Positions 36,434 to 47,029 of a stretch of 64,000 nt of DNA are shown here, piece after piece (within the stretch, counting starts at the first letter, position 1; the number at the start of each line of letters is the position of its first letter). The stretch comes from Rhizobacter sp. Root1221. GTDB lineage: Bacteria > Pseudomonadota > Gammaproteobacteria > Burkholderiales > Burkholderiaceae_C. Location: contig NZ_LMDI01000026.1 of assembly GCF_001425785.1 (NCBI RefSeq), forward strand, positions 1 to 64,000, read 5' to 3'. The position numbers and the translations under genes were made by a program. The notes below the pieces were generated by a model. The model ran no database searches. It saw only the letters and a list, made by a program, of their open reading frames with translations, and was not told where the DNA came from.

Positions 36434-36928
36434 TCAGCGCCCGGCCTGCTGCACCGCCTTCGCCGAGAACACCCAGTGCGAATAGCTCTGGGCCTTGTCG
36501 AAGGCCGCCTGGTGCGGCTGGAAGCCGGTCTGCTTGATGGGGGTGCCGGGCGCGAGGCTGTAGACACCGGCGATGGTGCCGTCGGGGTAGTAAACGAGGC
36601 CCCATTCGTCGCTGCCCGTCAGCGGGTCCGGCCGCAGGTCGCGGAGGTGGCGCCGGGGCGACGGGCTGCGGGGATCCTTCAGCAGGTCGTCCAGGCGCTT
36701 CGGCCCGCCGCCGACCACCGCGTTGGCCGACTTCCCGCGATAGGATGTCAACGCCTGCTCGTATTCCTCGCCCGCCTGGAGCAGCGCTTCCTCAGCGTCC
36801 GCGCGCGTCCGTTGCACGCTGACACCGACGGTCGATGCCGACACCCCGCCGATGACGGCCAGGGCAATCAGGAACATCAGGTAGGCCACCCCACGCTGGC
36901 GGGCTGCGGTGGCGTCACCATTCCGCAT
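36434..36928 (-). CDS. Pseudopilin-like protein 4 of the secretion operon
   Basis: 164 residues. A short basic leader (MRNGDATAARQRG) is followed by a hydrophobic stretch VAYLMFLIALAVIGGVSAST, the pilin-type N-terminal helix, though the canonical FTLIELL and the Glu at +5 are missing (YLMFL). The rest (EEALLQAGEEYEQALTSYRG..., then DEWGLVYYPDGTIAGVYSLAPG) fits pseudopilin-like proteins. It overlaps the preceding pseudopilin by 14 bases and is the last gene of the operon. It would sit in the pseudopilus, perhaps as a tip protein like GspK, which also lacks Glu5. That is inference. Confidence 0.8.
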   Translation of the reverse strand: MRNGDATAARQRGVAYLMFLIALAVIGGVSASTVGVSVQRTRADAEEALLQAGEEYEQALTSYRGKSANAVVGGGPKRLDDLLKDPRSPSPRRHLRDLRPDPLTGSDEWGLVYYPDGTIAGVYSLAPGTPIKQTGFQPHQAAFDKAQSYSHWVFSAKAVQQAGR

Positions 36929-37334
36929 AGGGCTTGCCGTCCTTCGTTTGTGCCGAAGATCCGCTGCGGATGTCGGCGACTGCGCCGTCATGTCCCTCCG
37001 GCGGCGCCGTGATGATCCACGTGTCGGTGGACTCAGTCATCGGGTCCACCGGCACGGACCGCAGGTACCAGCGCTGCACCAGTTCATCGAGGCTCTCGGG
37101 GTAGCGGCCCAGGTCGCCGTAGAACCGATCGATCACGTCACGCGTCACCCGCAGGTTCTCGCGCAGCACGCTTTCCTTCGAGGCGTCGAGCTGGCTGTAG
37201 TAGCGCGGGATCGCCAGTGTCAGCATGACCGCGACGATGGCGAGCACCACCAGCAATTCGATCAGCGTGAAGCCGGCCGAGCGTCGACCCGGAAGAGGGT
37301 CGGGCGACGAAGCGTCGTGGCGGCGAAAGGGCAT
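36915..37334 (-). CDS. GspG/GspH-like pseudopilin 3 of the secretion operon
   Basis: 139 residues. The prepilin peptidase site is [28 protein letters not shown], with the conserved Glu at +5. The leader is about 21 residues. The globular part (NLRVTRDVIDRFYGDLGRYPESLDELVQ) is that of a GspG-type pseudopilin. The start MPFRRHDASS at 37334 is chosen over a frame beginning 17 codons earlier. It lies 25 bases after pseudopilin 2 and overlaps pseudopilin 4. Confidence 0.9.
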   Translation of the reverse strand: MPFRRHDASSPDPLPGRRSAGFTLIELLVVLAIVAVMLTLAIPRYYSQLDASKESVLRENLRVTRDVIDRFYGDLGRYPESLDELVQRWYLRSVPVDPMTESTDTWIITAPPEGHDGAVADIRSGSSAQTKDGKPYAEW

Positions 37335-37359
37335 GGTGCGGGGCGTCGGCGAAAAAGGG

Positions 37360-37869
37360 TTACCAGCGGCGGTGCGGAATGCCATTCAGTCCGGTGGCCC
37401 CGGATCGACTGAACACGTCGTACACGTCGTCGCCGTCCTGCGGGTCGTCGGCATCACTCGCATACGATCGCCGGCCCCATGTGTCCTCGTCGGCCAGCGT
37501 GTCGTCCCGTTCGAACGGATCACGAGGCACTCTGCGCAGGAAGTAGAGCTTGCGGTGTTTCGGATCCGCTTGGTCCTCGACGCCTTCCACGAGCAGGGCG
37601 AGCGTGGGTGGATAGCCCGAGCCGGCGGCATCGGTCCGGATGCGTCCGGCGTCCACCGCGCGCTTGTAGGCATCGATCGCGCCGCGGATCTCCACCAGTG
37701 CCGCCCGCAACTGTCGCTCCTTGAGCCGCTGCGAATGGATCTGGGCGGTCGGGACGACGATCAGCGCGAGCACCGACAGCAGCGCGAGCGTGACGAGCAG
37801 CTCGATCAGCGTGAAGCCGCACGAACCGCGGCACGACCACCGCGTGGGACGACACGTCGCAAGTCGCAT
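37360..37869 (-). CDS. GspG-like pseudopilin 2 of the secretion operon
   Basis: 169 residues, leader of about 17 residues then [24 protein letters not shown], a complete class III signal with Glu at +5. The soluble domain ([23 protein letters not shown]..., ending [20 protein letters not shown]) matches GspG-type proteins, with [16 protein letters not shown] where the major pseudopilin has its calcium loop. It starts 9 bases after the secretin stop. Confidence 0.9.
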   Translation of the reverse strand: MRLATCRPTRWSCRGSCGFTLIELLVTLALLSVLALIVVPTAQIHSQRLKERQLRAALVEIRGAIDAYKRAVDAGRIRTDAAGSGYPPTLALLVEGVEDQADPKHRKLYFLRRVPRDPFERDDTLADEDTWGRRSYASDADDPQDGDDVYDVFSRSGATGLNGIPHRRW

Positions 37870-37878
37870 GGCCGCGCC

Positions 37879-40293
37879 TCAACGGGCGATGCTCACGGCG
37901 TGGGCGGCCGGCAGAGTCAACCCGATCGCCCCGCCGCCGACACCCACCGGGGCGGCCGTGACCACGCGGATGTCGGTGCTGCCGGCAGCGGCAGCGGCGA
38001 GCACCTTGAACTGCACCGTGGCCAGTGCGCCGACACCCGTGGCGCCGCTGGCGCCGGTGCGGGTCGCGGTGAACACCACCTGCCCTGCCGCATCGACACG
38101 GTGCTCGAGCACGCTCTGCCCGGCCGCCTGCTTCATGAAGCCGCCTTCAGAGACCCCCGTGACCTGGACGATCTTCGGGTCGAAGCCGAGGGCCCCGGTT
38201 ACGCTTGCCAGCGGCTGATCGCTCTGGAGCATCAGCGCAAGCGAGAACGTCTGGCCCGCCGTGGCCGCCCTGGGGCCCTCCCAGCCGAGCTGGATCCCGT
38301 TGTTGCCGGACGCGGCGACCACGCCGGCGGATGGTGTTGTCCCCGAGGGGGCGGCGCCCGGCGTGGCGATGCCGGACGTGCTGCCCGAGGCCTGGGGCGT
38401 CGCCAGCCCGCCGCCCGTGGGCACGGTGGGGCCGCCGCTCGGGACCGGGGCCGCGCCGTCTCCCGTCGACTGGATGCGCGCCGACGGCGAACCCGCCGCG
38501 TACGAGTCCATCGCCGCGGTGCCGGACGACGGGAAGATGCGCATGCTCGCCTCCGTGCCGGCCTCGAACTCGCGCTCCGTCGGCCGCTTCACGGTGCGAA
38601 GGACGCGCGGCGTGATCGACAACACGATCTCGGACTTCACCGAGCCGTCGCCCTGGGTGCCGAACAGGCGGCCGAGGACGGGCAACTCGCCGAGTCCGGG
38701 AATCTTGTAGGCCGTGCGGCGGTCCTCGTCGTTGATCAGGCCCGCCAGCACCTGGTTCTCCCCGTCCTTCAACCTCAGCGTCGTCTGGGCCGTCCGGGTG
38801 CCCAGCTGATAGGCGACTGAGCCCGACTTGGTCTGTTGCTGGCTGGTGATGCTGCTGACCTCCAGCGCGATCTTGATCGCTACCTCGGAGTCGAGGTAGA
38901 TGGTGGGTTCCACTTCGAGCTTCAGGCCGACGTCCACGTAGTTGATGGACTCGCCGAGGAAACCGGTGGCGGTGGAGCTGGTCGTGATGTTCGGCACGCG
39001 GTCGCCGATGTGGATCTTGGCTTTCTCGCGGTTGCGCACACGGATCCGTGGATTGGCGAGGATGTTCGTGTCGGCATCCTGCTGCTGGGCGCTGATGCTG
39101 GTGGCCCCGACTGTGACGCCGACCATCGACCGCGTCGGGTTGCGCAGGTCTTCCAGCGTGAGGTTGCCGCCCGAGGCCTTCGGCAGCAGGCTCAGGGACA
39201 CCTGTTCGGGCCAGCGCACGCCCAGGTCGAGCTGGCGGCTGCGCTTGATCTCGAGGATCTCCACTTCGAGCATCACCTCGGGCTCGGCGACATCGTGCAT
39301 TGCGACGAGCTTGTCGGCCAGGCGGATGGCGTCGGGCGTGTCCTTCACGACGACGAGGTTCAGCTTCTCGTCGACGACGACCTCGCGGCTCTTCAGGATC
39401 GACTTCAGTGAAGCGGCGACGTTCTTCGCTTCCGCGTTCGCGAGGTAGAAGCTGCGCACGACGAGCGGTTGATACTCGCGCTGCTTCGCCTGGGTGGACG
39501 GATAGATCAGCACCGAGTTGTCGTCGAGCACACGCTGCTCGAGCTGGTTCGTCAGCAGGAGCCAGTTGATGGCCGCCTCAATGGTGCTGTTGCGCAGGAA
39601 GATCGTCGTGCGCGTGTCAGTCTTGACGTCCTTGTCGAAGATGAAGTTCAGTCGCGAGGTCCGCGACAGCACCTCGAACACCATCCGCAGCGGTGTCTCC
39701 CGGAACTCCAGCGTGATCGGCTTGCGATAGGCGGCCCCGAGGCCGGTACCGGGCGAGGCCTTCGTGCCTTCGTCCAGCAGGCGCTGGGCGAGCGCCGTCA
39801 CGTTCATGTCCAGCGGCCGCTCCGATGCCATCAAGTCGATGCGTTGCCGGGCCAGTGCCCAGTTCTTCTTGTCGAGGGCCGTCGTGGCCTCCTGCACCCT
39901 GGCGCGCCAGCGCCTGTTGTCGTCCAGCTGGCGAAGCCCGGCCAATGCACGTTCCTGGCTGATCGCGATGGGTAGCGCCTCCTGGTACAGGCGTTCGGCC
40001 TCGTCGTCCGCTCCCGATTGCACGGCCTTGGCGGCACGCTCGAGCAGCGACTGCGCGTAGCCCTCGCGCGTCTGGACGTAGGCGATGCGGTACTCGGCCG
40101 AGCCGGGCGCGAGTTGACTGGCTTCGGCAAGTCGCGCCAGGCCTTCCTTTGTCTTGCCGGCTTCGATCAGGGACTTGCCGTCGCGGAAGGCCATCTGGGC
40201 GGCACACCCGAACTGGGCGATGCACAGCGCCGCGATGGCGAATCGGCGGCACCAGCCGGACCCCTCGCGGGTCGTCGGTCGGTCAGAATTCAT
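37879..40293 (-). CDS. gspD: GspD-like secretin with TPR-like start and C-terminal cohesin-like domain
   Basis: 804 residues. The N-terminus has a signal with a possible but imperfect lipobox (AQFGC, Cys30). Residues about 35-180 are TPR-like helices. KPITLEFRETPLRMVFEVLSR starts the STN/N0-N1 part, then a secretin domain up to about 600 (VMLEVEILEIKRSRQLDLGV..., KIPGLGELPVLGRLFG, IVLSITPRVLR). A Gly/Ser/Pro linker (about 625-680) leads to a last module of about 130 residues, LGWEGPRAATAGQTFSLALML..., that resembles type I cohesin. It forms the outer-membrane channel. Ordinary GspD lacks the TPR-like and cohesin-like ends. It overlaps the preceding gene by 4 bases. Confidence 0.93.
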   Translation of the reverse strand: MNSDRPTTREGSGWCRRFAIAALCIAQFGCAAQMAFRDGKSLIEAGKTKEGLARLAEASQLAPGSAEYRIAYVQTREGYAQSLLERAAKAVQSGADDEAERLYQEALPIAISQERALAGLRQLDDNRRWRARVQEATTALDKKNWALARQRIDLMASERPLDMNVTALAQRLLDEGTKASPGTGLGAAYRKPITLEFRETPLRMVFEVLSRTSRLNFIFDKDVKTDTRTTIFLRNSTIEAAINWLLLTNQLEQRVLDDNSVLIYPSTQAKQREYQPLVVRSFYLANAEAKNVAASLKSILKSREVVVDEKLNLVVVKDTPDAIRLADKLVAMHDVAEPEVMLEVEILEIKRSRQLDLGVRWPEQVSLSLLPKASGGNLTLEDLRNPTRSMVGVTVGATSISAQQQDADTNILANPRIRVRNREKAKIHIGDRVPNITTSSTATGFLGESINYVDVGLKLEVEPTIYLDSEVAIKIALEVSSITSQQQTKSGSVAYQLGTRTAQTTLRLKDGENQVLAGLINDEDRRTAYKIPGLGELPVLGRLFGTQGDGSVKSEIVLSITPRVLRTVKRPTEREFEAGTEASMRIFPSSGTAAMDSYAAGSPSARIQSTGDGAAPVPSGGPTVPTGGGLATPQASGSTSGIATPGAAPSGTTPSAGVVAASGNNGIQLGWEGPRAATAGQTFSLALMLQSDQPLASVTGALGFDPKIVQVTGVSEGGFMKQAAGQSVLEHRVDAAGQVVFTATRTGASGATGVGALATVQFKVLAAAAAGSTDIRVVTAAPVGVGGGAIGLTLPAAHAVSIAR

Positions 40294-40859
40294 TCACTCT
40301 CTCCAATGGCCACCATCTGCGACTCGTTCAACGGCAGGTACTTCAAGGTCATGATCGGCGGACGAACTTGCTGCACCAGGTACTGTCCTTCCAGCTGGGT
40401 GCCCTCGCGCACGATGTAGCTCAGCTCGCCGCGCGCGAGGTACACCTCCCAGGTGCCGGCTTCGAGCTTCTTGCCCATGTAGGTGAACGGGACGGGCGGA
40501 GGTGTCGGTCGCGGCGGAGGCGCGACGACCACGGGCGGCGGGGGCGGAGGGGGCGGGGTCCAGCTCCGCGAGGCGAAGAGGTCCGCCGGCGCCGATGCCG
40601 CCACCCGGCCGGCATCGATCATCTCGGAGCGGACTTTCAGCCGCTCGATCGTCGGCGATGCCGCCGGCGCTTCACGAGCGGTGCCCGGGGCCTTCGGACG
40701 CGGCGCGGGTGACGACGCGGCGGAAGCGGCCGGCCGTGGACGTGCGTCATGGGCCAGCGCGACCCCGTTCGGTGTCTTGTCGCCGAAGAGCGCGAGATAG
40801 CCCGCGACGGCGAGTCCGCACAGCAGCACCCCCAAGCGGATCCGGTTCGAGCGGCTCAT
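40290..40859 (-). CDS. Proline-rich PilP/GspC-like inner-membrane protein of the secretion operon
   Basis: 189 residues. One membrane segment (about 8-25, VLLCGLAVAGYLALFG) is followed by an Ala/Pro linker, a run of prolines near residue 105-125, and a C-terminal beta domain (FTYMGKKLEAGTWEVYLARGELSYIVREGTQLEGQYLV) of the PilP/GspC homology-region type. It is the likely link between the inner-membrane platform and the secretin. I recall close relatives annotated, misleadingly, as 'translation initiation factor' of secretion system X, because of the proline run. ATG 40859 overlaps the preceding stop in ATGA. Confidence 0.82.
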   Translation of the reverse strand: MSRSNRIRLGVLLCGLAVAGYLALFGDKTPNGVALAHDARPRPAASAASSPAPRPKAPGTAREAPAASPTIERLKVRSEMIDAGRVAASAPADLFASRSWTPPPPPPPPVVVAPPPRPTPPPVPFTYMGKKLEAGTWEVYLARGELSYIVREGTQLEGQYLVQQVRPPIMTLKYLPLNESQMVAIGESE

Positions 40860-41530
40860 CTGGTCTGGCTCACGGACGGATCGGGGCGGCTCACCGCCGC
40901 GGCCGCGGCCGACGGCGGCGCCGCCAGCCACAAGGACAGGCGCACCTTGACCTCCACCTCGGCCTGGCTCACCTGGCTCCGCTTGAAGCTGAGCTGGTCG
41001 ATCGACACACTGTTCATCTCGCGCAGCGTGTTCTCCATGAAGCGCCGGAGCTGCGGATAGGTGGCCTTGAAGGCGAGGTTCACCTGCAGCCTCTCGATGC
41101 CGTCGGCGGCGGCCGCGGCACGTTGATAGTCCGAACGGGGCGTCACGAGACGCTCGGCGGCGGCGAGGGCGAACAGGCGCTGCAGCTGACGCCCGATTTC
41201 TGCGCGCGGTTCCAGGACGGCTCGCAGCTCCGATGCGGCATCGTCGTCGGTGGCGACGCGCGTGCCGGTGGGTGACTCCGGGGCCACGGAGGGGCTCGGC
41301 GTGTGGCGGAGCCGGTGAAGGTCCGAGCGCAGCGCTGCCTCGACCGACTGCTGCGGCACCAGCACGCCCTGCCAGATGCCTGCGGACGCGAGGAGGAGCA
41401 CGAGGGCGAGGGGCCACGTCCAACCGCGGCGCCAGGCGAGGATCTCTGCCTGCAGGCGAAGCCGGGTGGCCTGACGTTGCCACGGCCGCGCCGGATGAGC
41501 GCTTGCTGCGCCGGTGTTCGCGTTCGTCAT
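40856..41530 (-). CDS. PilO/GspM-like inner-membrane protein of the secretion operon
   Basis: 224 residues. A basic cytoplasmic start leads to one membrane segment (about 39-56, WPLALVLLLASAGIWQGV), then a coiled-coil-like stretch and a ferredoxin-like periplasmic domain (GIERLQVNLAFKATYPQLRRFMENTL). The pattern 'L.v.l.f.atypqlrrFle.l' is that of PilO/GspM. It forms the assembly platform with the preceding PilN-like protein. It overlaps both neighbours by 4 bases. The long frame reaching 42244 is discarded as antisense-like. Confidence 0.82.
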   Translation of the reverse strand: MTNANTGAASAHPARPWQRQATRLRLQAEILAWRRGWTWPLALVLLLASAGIWQGVLVPQQSVEAALRSDLHRLRHTPSPSVAPESPTGTRVATDDDAASELRAVLEPRAEIGRQLQRLFALAAAERLVTPRSDYQRAAAAADGIERLQVNLAFKATYPQLRRFMENTLREMNSVSIDQLSFKRSQVSQAEVEVKVRLSLWLAAPPSAAAAAVSRPDPSVSQTR

Positions 41531-42120
41531 GGCCGGGGCCTGCCCTCGGGTCGGGGTAGGCCCGGTTTCAGGCGGAGGTCGAAGCCGAGCCGCGCAGGGC
41601 GGTTCGGGTCCTGCTCGTTGGTCTCGTGCTGGTACGGAAAGGCGCCGTCGAACGCATCGTCGATGGCGAGGCGGTCGACGTACGCGAACAACGCGTCGAG
41701 TTCTTTCGCCTCGGCCTGGATGCGCACCGTTCCCTTGGCGACGTCCGGTTCCACCAACACGAGGGCGACGCCCGGCGGGGTGTGGTGTTCGATCGCATCG
41801 AGGACCGTGGGCCACGGGGTGTTGAGCTGACGCACCACGGCATTGAATTGAGAGATCTGACGGGCGCTGTAGCGTGGTGCGGCGGCCTTCGGCTGCGCGG
41901 GGCGCACCGCGCGGGACAGGCGGGCCTGCTCGGTGGCGATGTCGGCCGCCGTGACGGCGAGCCGCTCCCGCGCCGCGAGCCAGTGTTCGAGGCCGATGCA
42001 GGACGTGGCAACGGCGATCACCAGCGCGCCCAGTCCGGCCATGCCGACGAGCGGCGAGCCGGCGCGACCGAGCAGGCGGGCGCGGAGACCGTTGCGGAAC
42101 GAAAGAGTTGGCGTGCGCAT
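41527..42120 (-). CDS. PilN/GspL-like inner-membrane protein of the secretion operon
   Basis: 197 residues with one membrane segment (about 25-43, VGMAGLGALVIAVATSCIG) after a basic start, a helical stretch, and a small ferredoxin-like periplasmic domain (PPGVALVLVEPDVAKGTVRIQAEAKELDALFAYVDRL). This is the PilN layout. Together with the separate PilM-like protein it replaces the single GspL of ordinary type II systems. The start at 42120 follows the PilM-like stop by 8 bases. Confidence 0.82.
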   Translation of the reverse strand: MRTPTLSFRNGLRARLLGRAGSPLVGMAGLGALVIAVATSCIGLEHWLAARERLAVTAADIATEQARLSRAVRPAQPKAAAPRYSARQISQFNAVVRQLNTPWPTVLDAIEHHTPPGVALVLVEPDVAKGTVRIQAEAKELDALFAYVDRLAIDDAFDGAFPYQHETNEQDPNRPARLGFDLRLKPGLPRPEGRPRP

Positions 42121-42128
42121 GCCGAAGG

Positions 42129-42951
42129 TCACCTGTTCCGGCGCACGAGGGCCATTGCTGACCACGCGGCCACCATCGCATCGCTGGCGCGCAGCGGTGC
42201 CGGTACGGCGGCGACATGGTCGATGCGGCGGAACGTGACACCACCCGCCAGCAGCTCGGGAACGTCGTCGGCGTCGAGGCTGGCCCATACCGCGCCGTCG
42301 CTGAGCGGAGTCTGGTGGCGCATGGCCTCGCGTTCGAGTTCGACGCCGATGGTGCTCAGCCGCTCCGCCGCGGAGGCGGCCGCGCCGAGCGGCATCACCC
42401 GCAGCGAAGCGATGTGTCCTGCCTTCGTGCTGGCCATCATCGCGTAGTGCGGTGTGCCGAGGCAGAACCAGCCGTCCGATGGCAACGAGGGCGCGAGGGC
42501 CGACATGACGGCCGACAGCAGCGGGTCGATGCGCGGATCGCGGCCGAACGCCTGCTGCACCATGTCGATGGTCCAGCGCGGCACCGCGGTGCAGAGGAAC
42601 GGACGGGTCGCGTGCCAGTCGCCGGCGACATGCCATTCAGCCGGGCTGCCGCCGAACAACTGCGAGCAGCGGGCGGCCGCGGTGTGCTGCAGCTCGCCGA
42701 GCGACACCACGGCGGCGGGCGGCGACATCAGCCAGTAACGCGCGAAGGCGTCCGCGAGCATGACACGCTTCGGAGGGCGTCCGATCGCGCGGAGTGTCTC
42801 CTGCAGCTGGCTGCACAGGGCTTCGAGGAAGTCCTTCGGCCGCGCCAGCAGCGTTGCCGCGACGCCGACGACGGGGGCATCCAGATGAACGACCGGCGCG
42901 TCGCCGCGCTGCCAGGCCACACCCGACAGACCGACGCCGACGACCGTCGCT

Positions 42952-42971
<20 letters not shown>
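42129..42971 (-). CDS. PilM/GspL-cytoplasmic-domain-like protein of the secretion operon
   Basis: 280 residues, soluble, no membrane segment. It starts MSLWQREATVVGVGLSGVAW, the divergent first strand of an actin-like ATPase fold as in PilM or the cytoplasmic half of GspL. Nucleotide-binding motifs are not clear, so sequence alone gives only moderate support. The position between GspE and the PilN-like gene is decisive. It overlaps gspE by 20 bases. Confidence 0.75.
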
Positions 42972-44624
<1,653 letters not shown>

Positions 44625-44628
<4 letters not shown>

Positions 44629-45803
44629 AGCGAGCCCGCCAGTTCGAAGATGGGCAGGTACAGCAGGATCACGACGAGCCCGATCACGATGCCGATGCCG
44701 GCCATGAGGATGGGTTCGAAGGCCTTCGTGAAGCGCTCGATCCAGCGGGCGATGTCGCCCTCGTAGAAGTCGGCAGTACGGTTGAGCATGGGGCCCAGTT
44801 GCCCCGAGCGTTCGCCGACCTGCAGCAGCCGCAGGGACACGGGTGTGACGAGCCCGGCCGCCTCGAGTGCCGACGTCATGCTTTCGCCCTGGCCGATCTG
44901 TCGCACCACTTCGTCCATGGACGGCCGATGGTCCGCGCTCAGCACGGTGCGGCCGAGCTTCAGGGCGCGGGTGAGCGGCAGCCCGCCTTCCAGCAGCATG
45001 CCGAGCGTCATGTAGAGCCGGGACAATTCGAGGATCTGCAATCGGAGCCGCATGCCCGGCAGCATCGCGAGGAACTGCACGAGGTTGCCCTGGCGCAGGC
45101 GCCGCCGTACCGCCCAAGCCCCCATCACGAGCACCGCGGACACGACGGCCAGCAGCTCCACGCCGTGTTTCCCGGCGAATTCGCCCCACTCGAGCAGCAG
45201 GCGCGACGCCCACGGAAGTTCGCGGCCGCCGCTGCGGTACACGGTGGAGAAGCGCGGCACCACATACCCGAGCAGGAAGAGCGCGACACCGCTGCCGACC
45301 GTGAGGAGGATGGACGGATAGATGGCCGCGCTGACCAGCTTCTGTTTGATCGCGTTGATGCGCGATTCATAGCTCATGTAGCGCGCCAGCGACCGGGGCA
45401 GGTCGCTCGTGCCCTCCGCCGCCTGCACGATGCCGAGGAACAGCTCCGGAAACACCGACGGTTGCTGCAGCAGCGCATCGGACAACGGGCGTCCCTCGCG
45501 CAGGTGTCCGGTCAAACGGACCAGCACCGCGCGACTGCCATTGGACGTTTCCTTGTCGATCAGCACCTCGATGGCTTCGATCACGCTGAGGCCGGCCACG
45601 AGGAGTGCATGCAGTTCGTGGACGAACAGCAGCAGCGCGAACTTCGGCGCCTTCGGCTTGAACATCCCGCCGGGCGCATCGACGGTGATTCCCACCAGGG
45701 CCCGCTGCTGCAGCTGGCGTTGCACATCGTCCGCGTCGAGCGCGTCGATGTCCAGCATGACGACCTGCTGCTGTGCGTCGAGCGCCCGGACACGGTACTT
45801 CAA
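44625..45803 (-). CDS. gspF: GspF-like inner-membrane platform protein
   Basis: 392 residues with three hydrophobic segments, near 165-185, 215-232 and 365-388. It carries two GspF repeats: FVHELHALLVAGLSVIEAIEVL with GREGRPLSDALLQ-type sequence, and LYMTLGMLLEGGLPLTRALKLGR. It anchors GspE in the inner membrane. The start is 12 bases after gspG and the stop overlaps gspE. Confidence 0.94.
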
Positions 45804-45815
45804 TCCAGCACCCGT

Positions 45816-46289
45816 TCAATGGTTCGTGATGTCAGCCATGTCACCGGCGCCACCGGGCTGACCGTCCTTGCCCAGCGTGGACAGGTCGAAGTCGCGGCTG
45901 TCGTTGCCTGGCGACACGTACAGGTACGCACGGCCCCACGGATCGTTCGGCACCGACTTGTCGAGGTACGGGCCATTCCACTTCGTCGCGGTGGCTGGTT
46001 TGGTGACGAGCACGGCGAGGCCTTCCTCCGAGGTCGGGAACGACCCCACGTCGAGCCGGTAGGTGCCGAGCGCCCGCGAGAACGCCTCGATCTGCGACTT
46101 CGCCACGGCCTGCTCGGACTTGCCGATCTGCGAGAAGTACTTCGGCCCGACGTACGCCGCGAGCAAGCCGATGATCGCGATGACCACCAGCAGTTCGAGC
46201 AGCGTGAAGCCCCCTGGGAGAGGGCGGGAGGAGAGCGTGCGGCTCGACCCTGCGATGGCAGGCGAACGCCGCGTGACCGGACGCGTCAT
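45816..46289 (-). CDS. gspG: Major pseudopilin GspG
   Basis: 157 residues. After a leader of about 26 residues the class III site PGG|FTLLELLVVIAIIGLLAAYVGPKYF has Glu at +5. The C-terminal half has the classic GspG motifs: TYRLDVGSFPTSEEGLAVLVTKP, WNGPYLDKSVPNDPWGRAYLYVSPG. The calcium-loop end is DFDLSTLGKDGQPGG. It polymerises into the pseudopilus. It is the only one of the four pseudopilins with the full GspG pattern. It overlaps the transglycosylase stop in ATGA. Confidence 0.95.
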   Translation of the reverse strand: MTRPVTRRSPAIAGSSRTLSSRPLPGGFTLLELLVVIAIIGLLAAYVGPKYFSQIGKSEQAVAKSQIEAFSRALGTYRLDVGSFPTSEEGLAVLVTKPATATKWNGPYLDKSVPNDPWGRAYLYVSPGNDSRDFDLSTLGKDGQPGGAGDMADITNH

Positions 46290-46984
46290 GGCTGTGGACT
46301 TCTTGCGGGAGGGTGGGGATTGGTGGCGCGGCTGAGCACGGTGGGCACGTAGAGCATGGTTTCCCTGAACGGCGGGATGCGGTCGCCGTGCCGTGCGACC
46401 TTGCCGCGGCCCGCGTTGTACATGGCCAGCGCGAGCGCCGTATTGTCGCCCGCGGCCCGCAGCAAATCGCGCAGGTGGCGTACGCCGGCGTCGATGTTCA
46501 GCGTCGGATCATGGAAATCCTTCACGGAGCGCAGGCCGTACTGCAGGCCGGTCGCGGGCATCAGTTGCATGGCCCCGCGTGCACCGGCGGGAGAGACGGC
46601 CGCCGGATCGAAGTCCGATTCGGTCTCGATGACCGCCATCACGAGTTCGACCGCCATGCCGTGCCGGCTCGCGGCGGCCGCGACGATCGGCTGGAGCGCA
46701 CGCCGCCGCGCTTCGCGGGCCGGCGACGACGCCGTGCCGGACAGGGTGCGCGGCCCGGCGTCCGCCGCGGCCACGGATGATGGCCCGTCCCGAAGCAGCA
46801 ACTGGTACGACACGTCCAGCGGCTCGCTCGCGTAGCGGAGGCTGCCGTCCTCGGCCGTGGATACGTAGACGTCTGCCGCGTGTGAGGACAGCATGGCCGC
46901 CATGCCGGCGATGCCGGCTAGTACGTGACGCAGCAGGTGTCGGCGCAGGGTGCCGACACACCGGTGAGGCAGGGGTCCAGTCAT
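46286..46984 (-). CDS. Lytic transglycosylase (SLT domain) with DUF4124-like start
   Basis: 232 residues. Signal peptide to about residue 36 (SSHAA-DV), a short DUF4124-like stretch (VYVSTAEDGSLRYASEPLDVS), then an SLT domain with the catalytic Glu122 in VIETESDFDPAAVSPAGARGAMQLMPAT and the LALAMYNAGRGKV motif. It cuts peptidoglycan and would open the wall for the secretion complex. The ATG at 46984 is preferred to one 15 codons upstream, because of the signal peptide. It is coupled to gspG by a 4-base overlap and begins 45 bases after the phospholipase gene. Confidence 0.92.
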   Translation of the reverse strand: MTGPLPHRCVGTLRRHLLRHVLAGIAGMAAMLSSHAADVYVSTAEDGSLRYASEPLDVSYQLLLRDGPSSVAAADAGPRTLSGTASSPAREARRRALQPIVAAAASRHGMAVELVMAVIETESDFDPAAVSPAGARGAMQLMPATGLQYGLRSVKDFHDPTLNIDAGVRHLRDLLRAAGDNTALALAMYNAGRGKVARHGDRIPPFRETMLYVPTVLSRATNPHPPARSPQP

Positions 46985-47029
46985 GCCGTGGCCGCTCGTG
47001 CGAATGCTTCGCTGCCGAGGTGCCTTCAC

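Noticed and set aside
37879-40293. Cellulosome-type scaffoldin
   Set aside because: The cohesin-like module is single and fused to a secretin, and no neighbouring glycosidase carries a dockerin.
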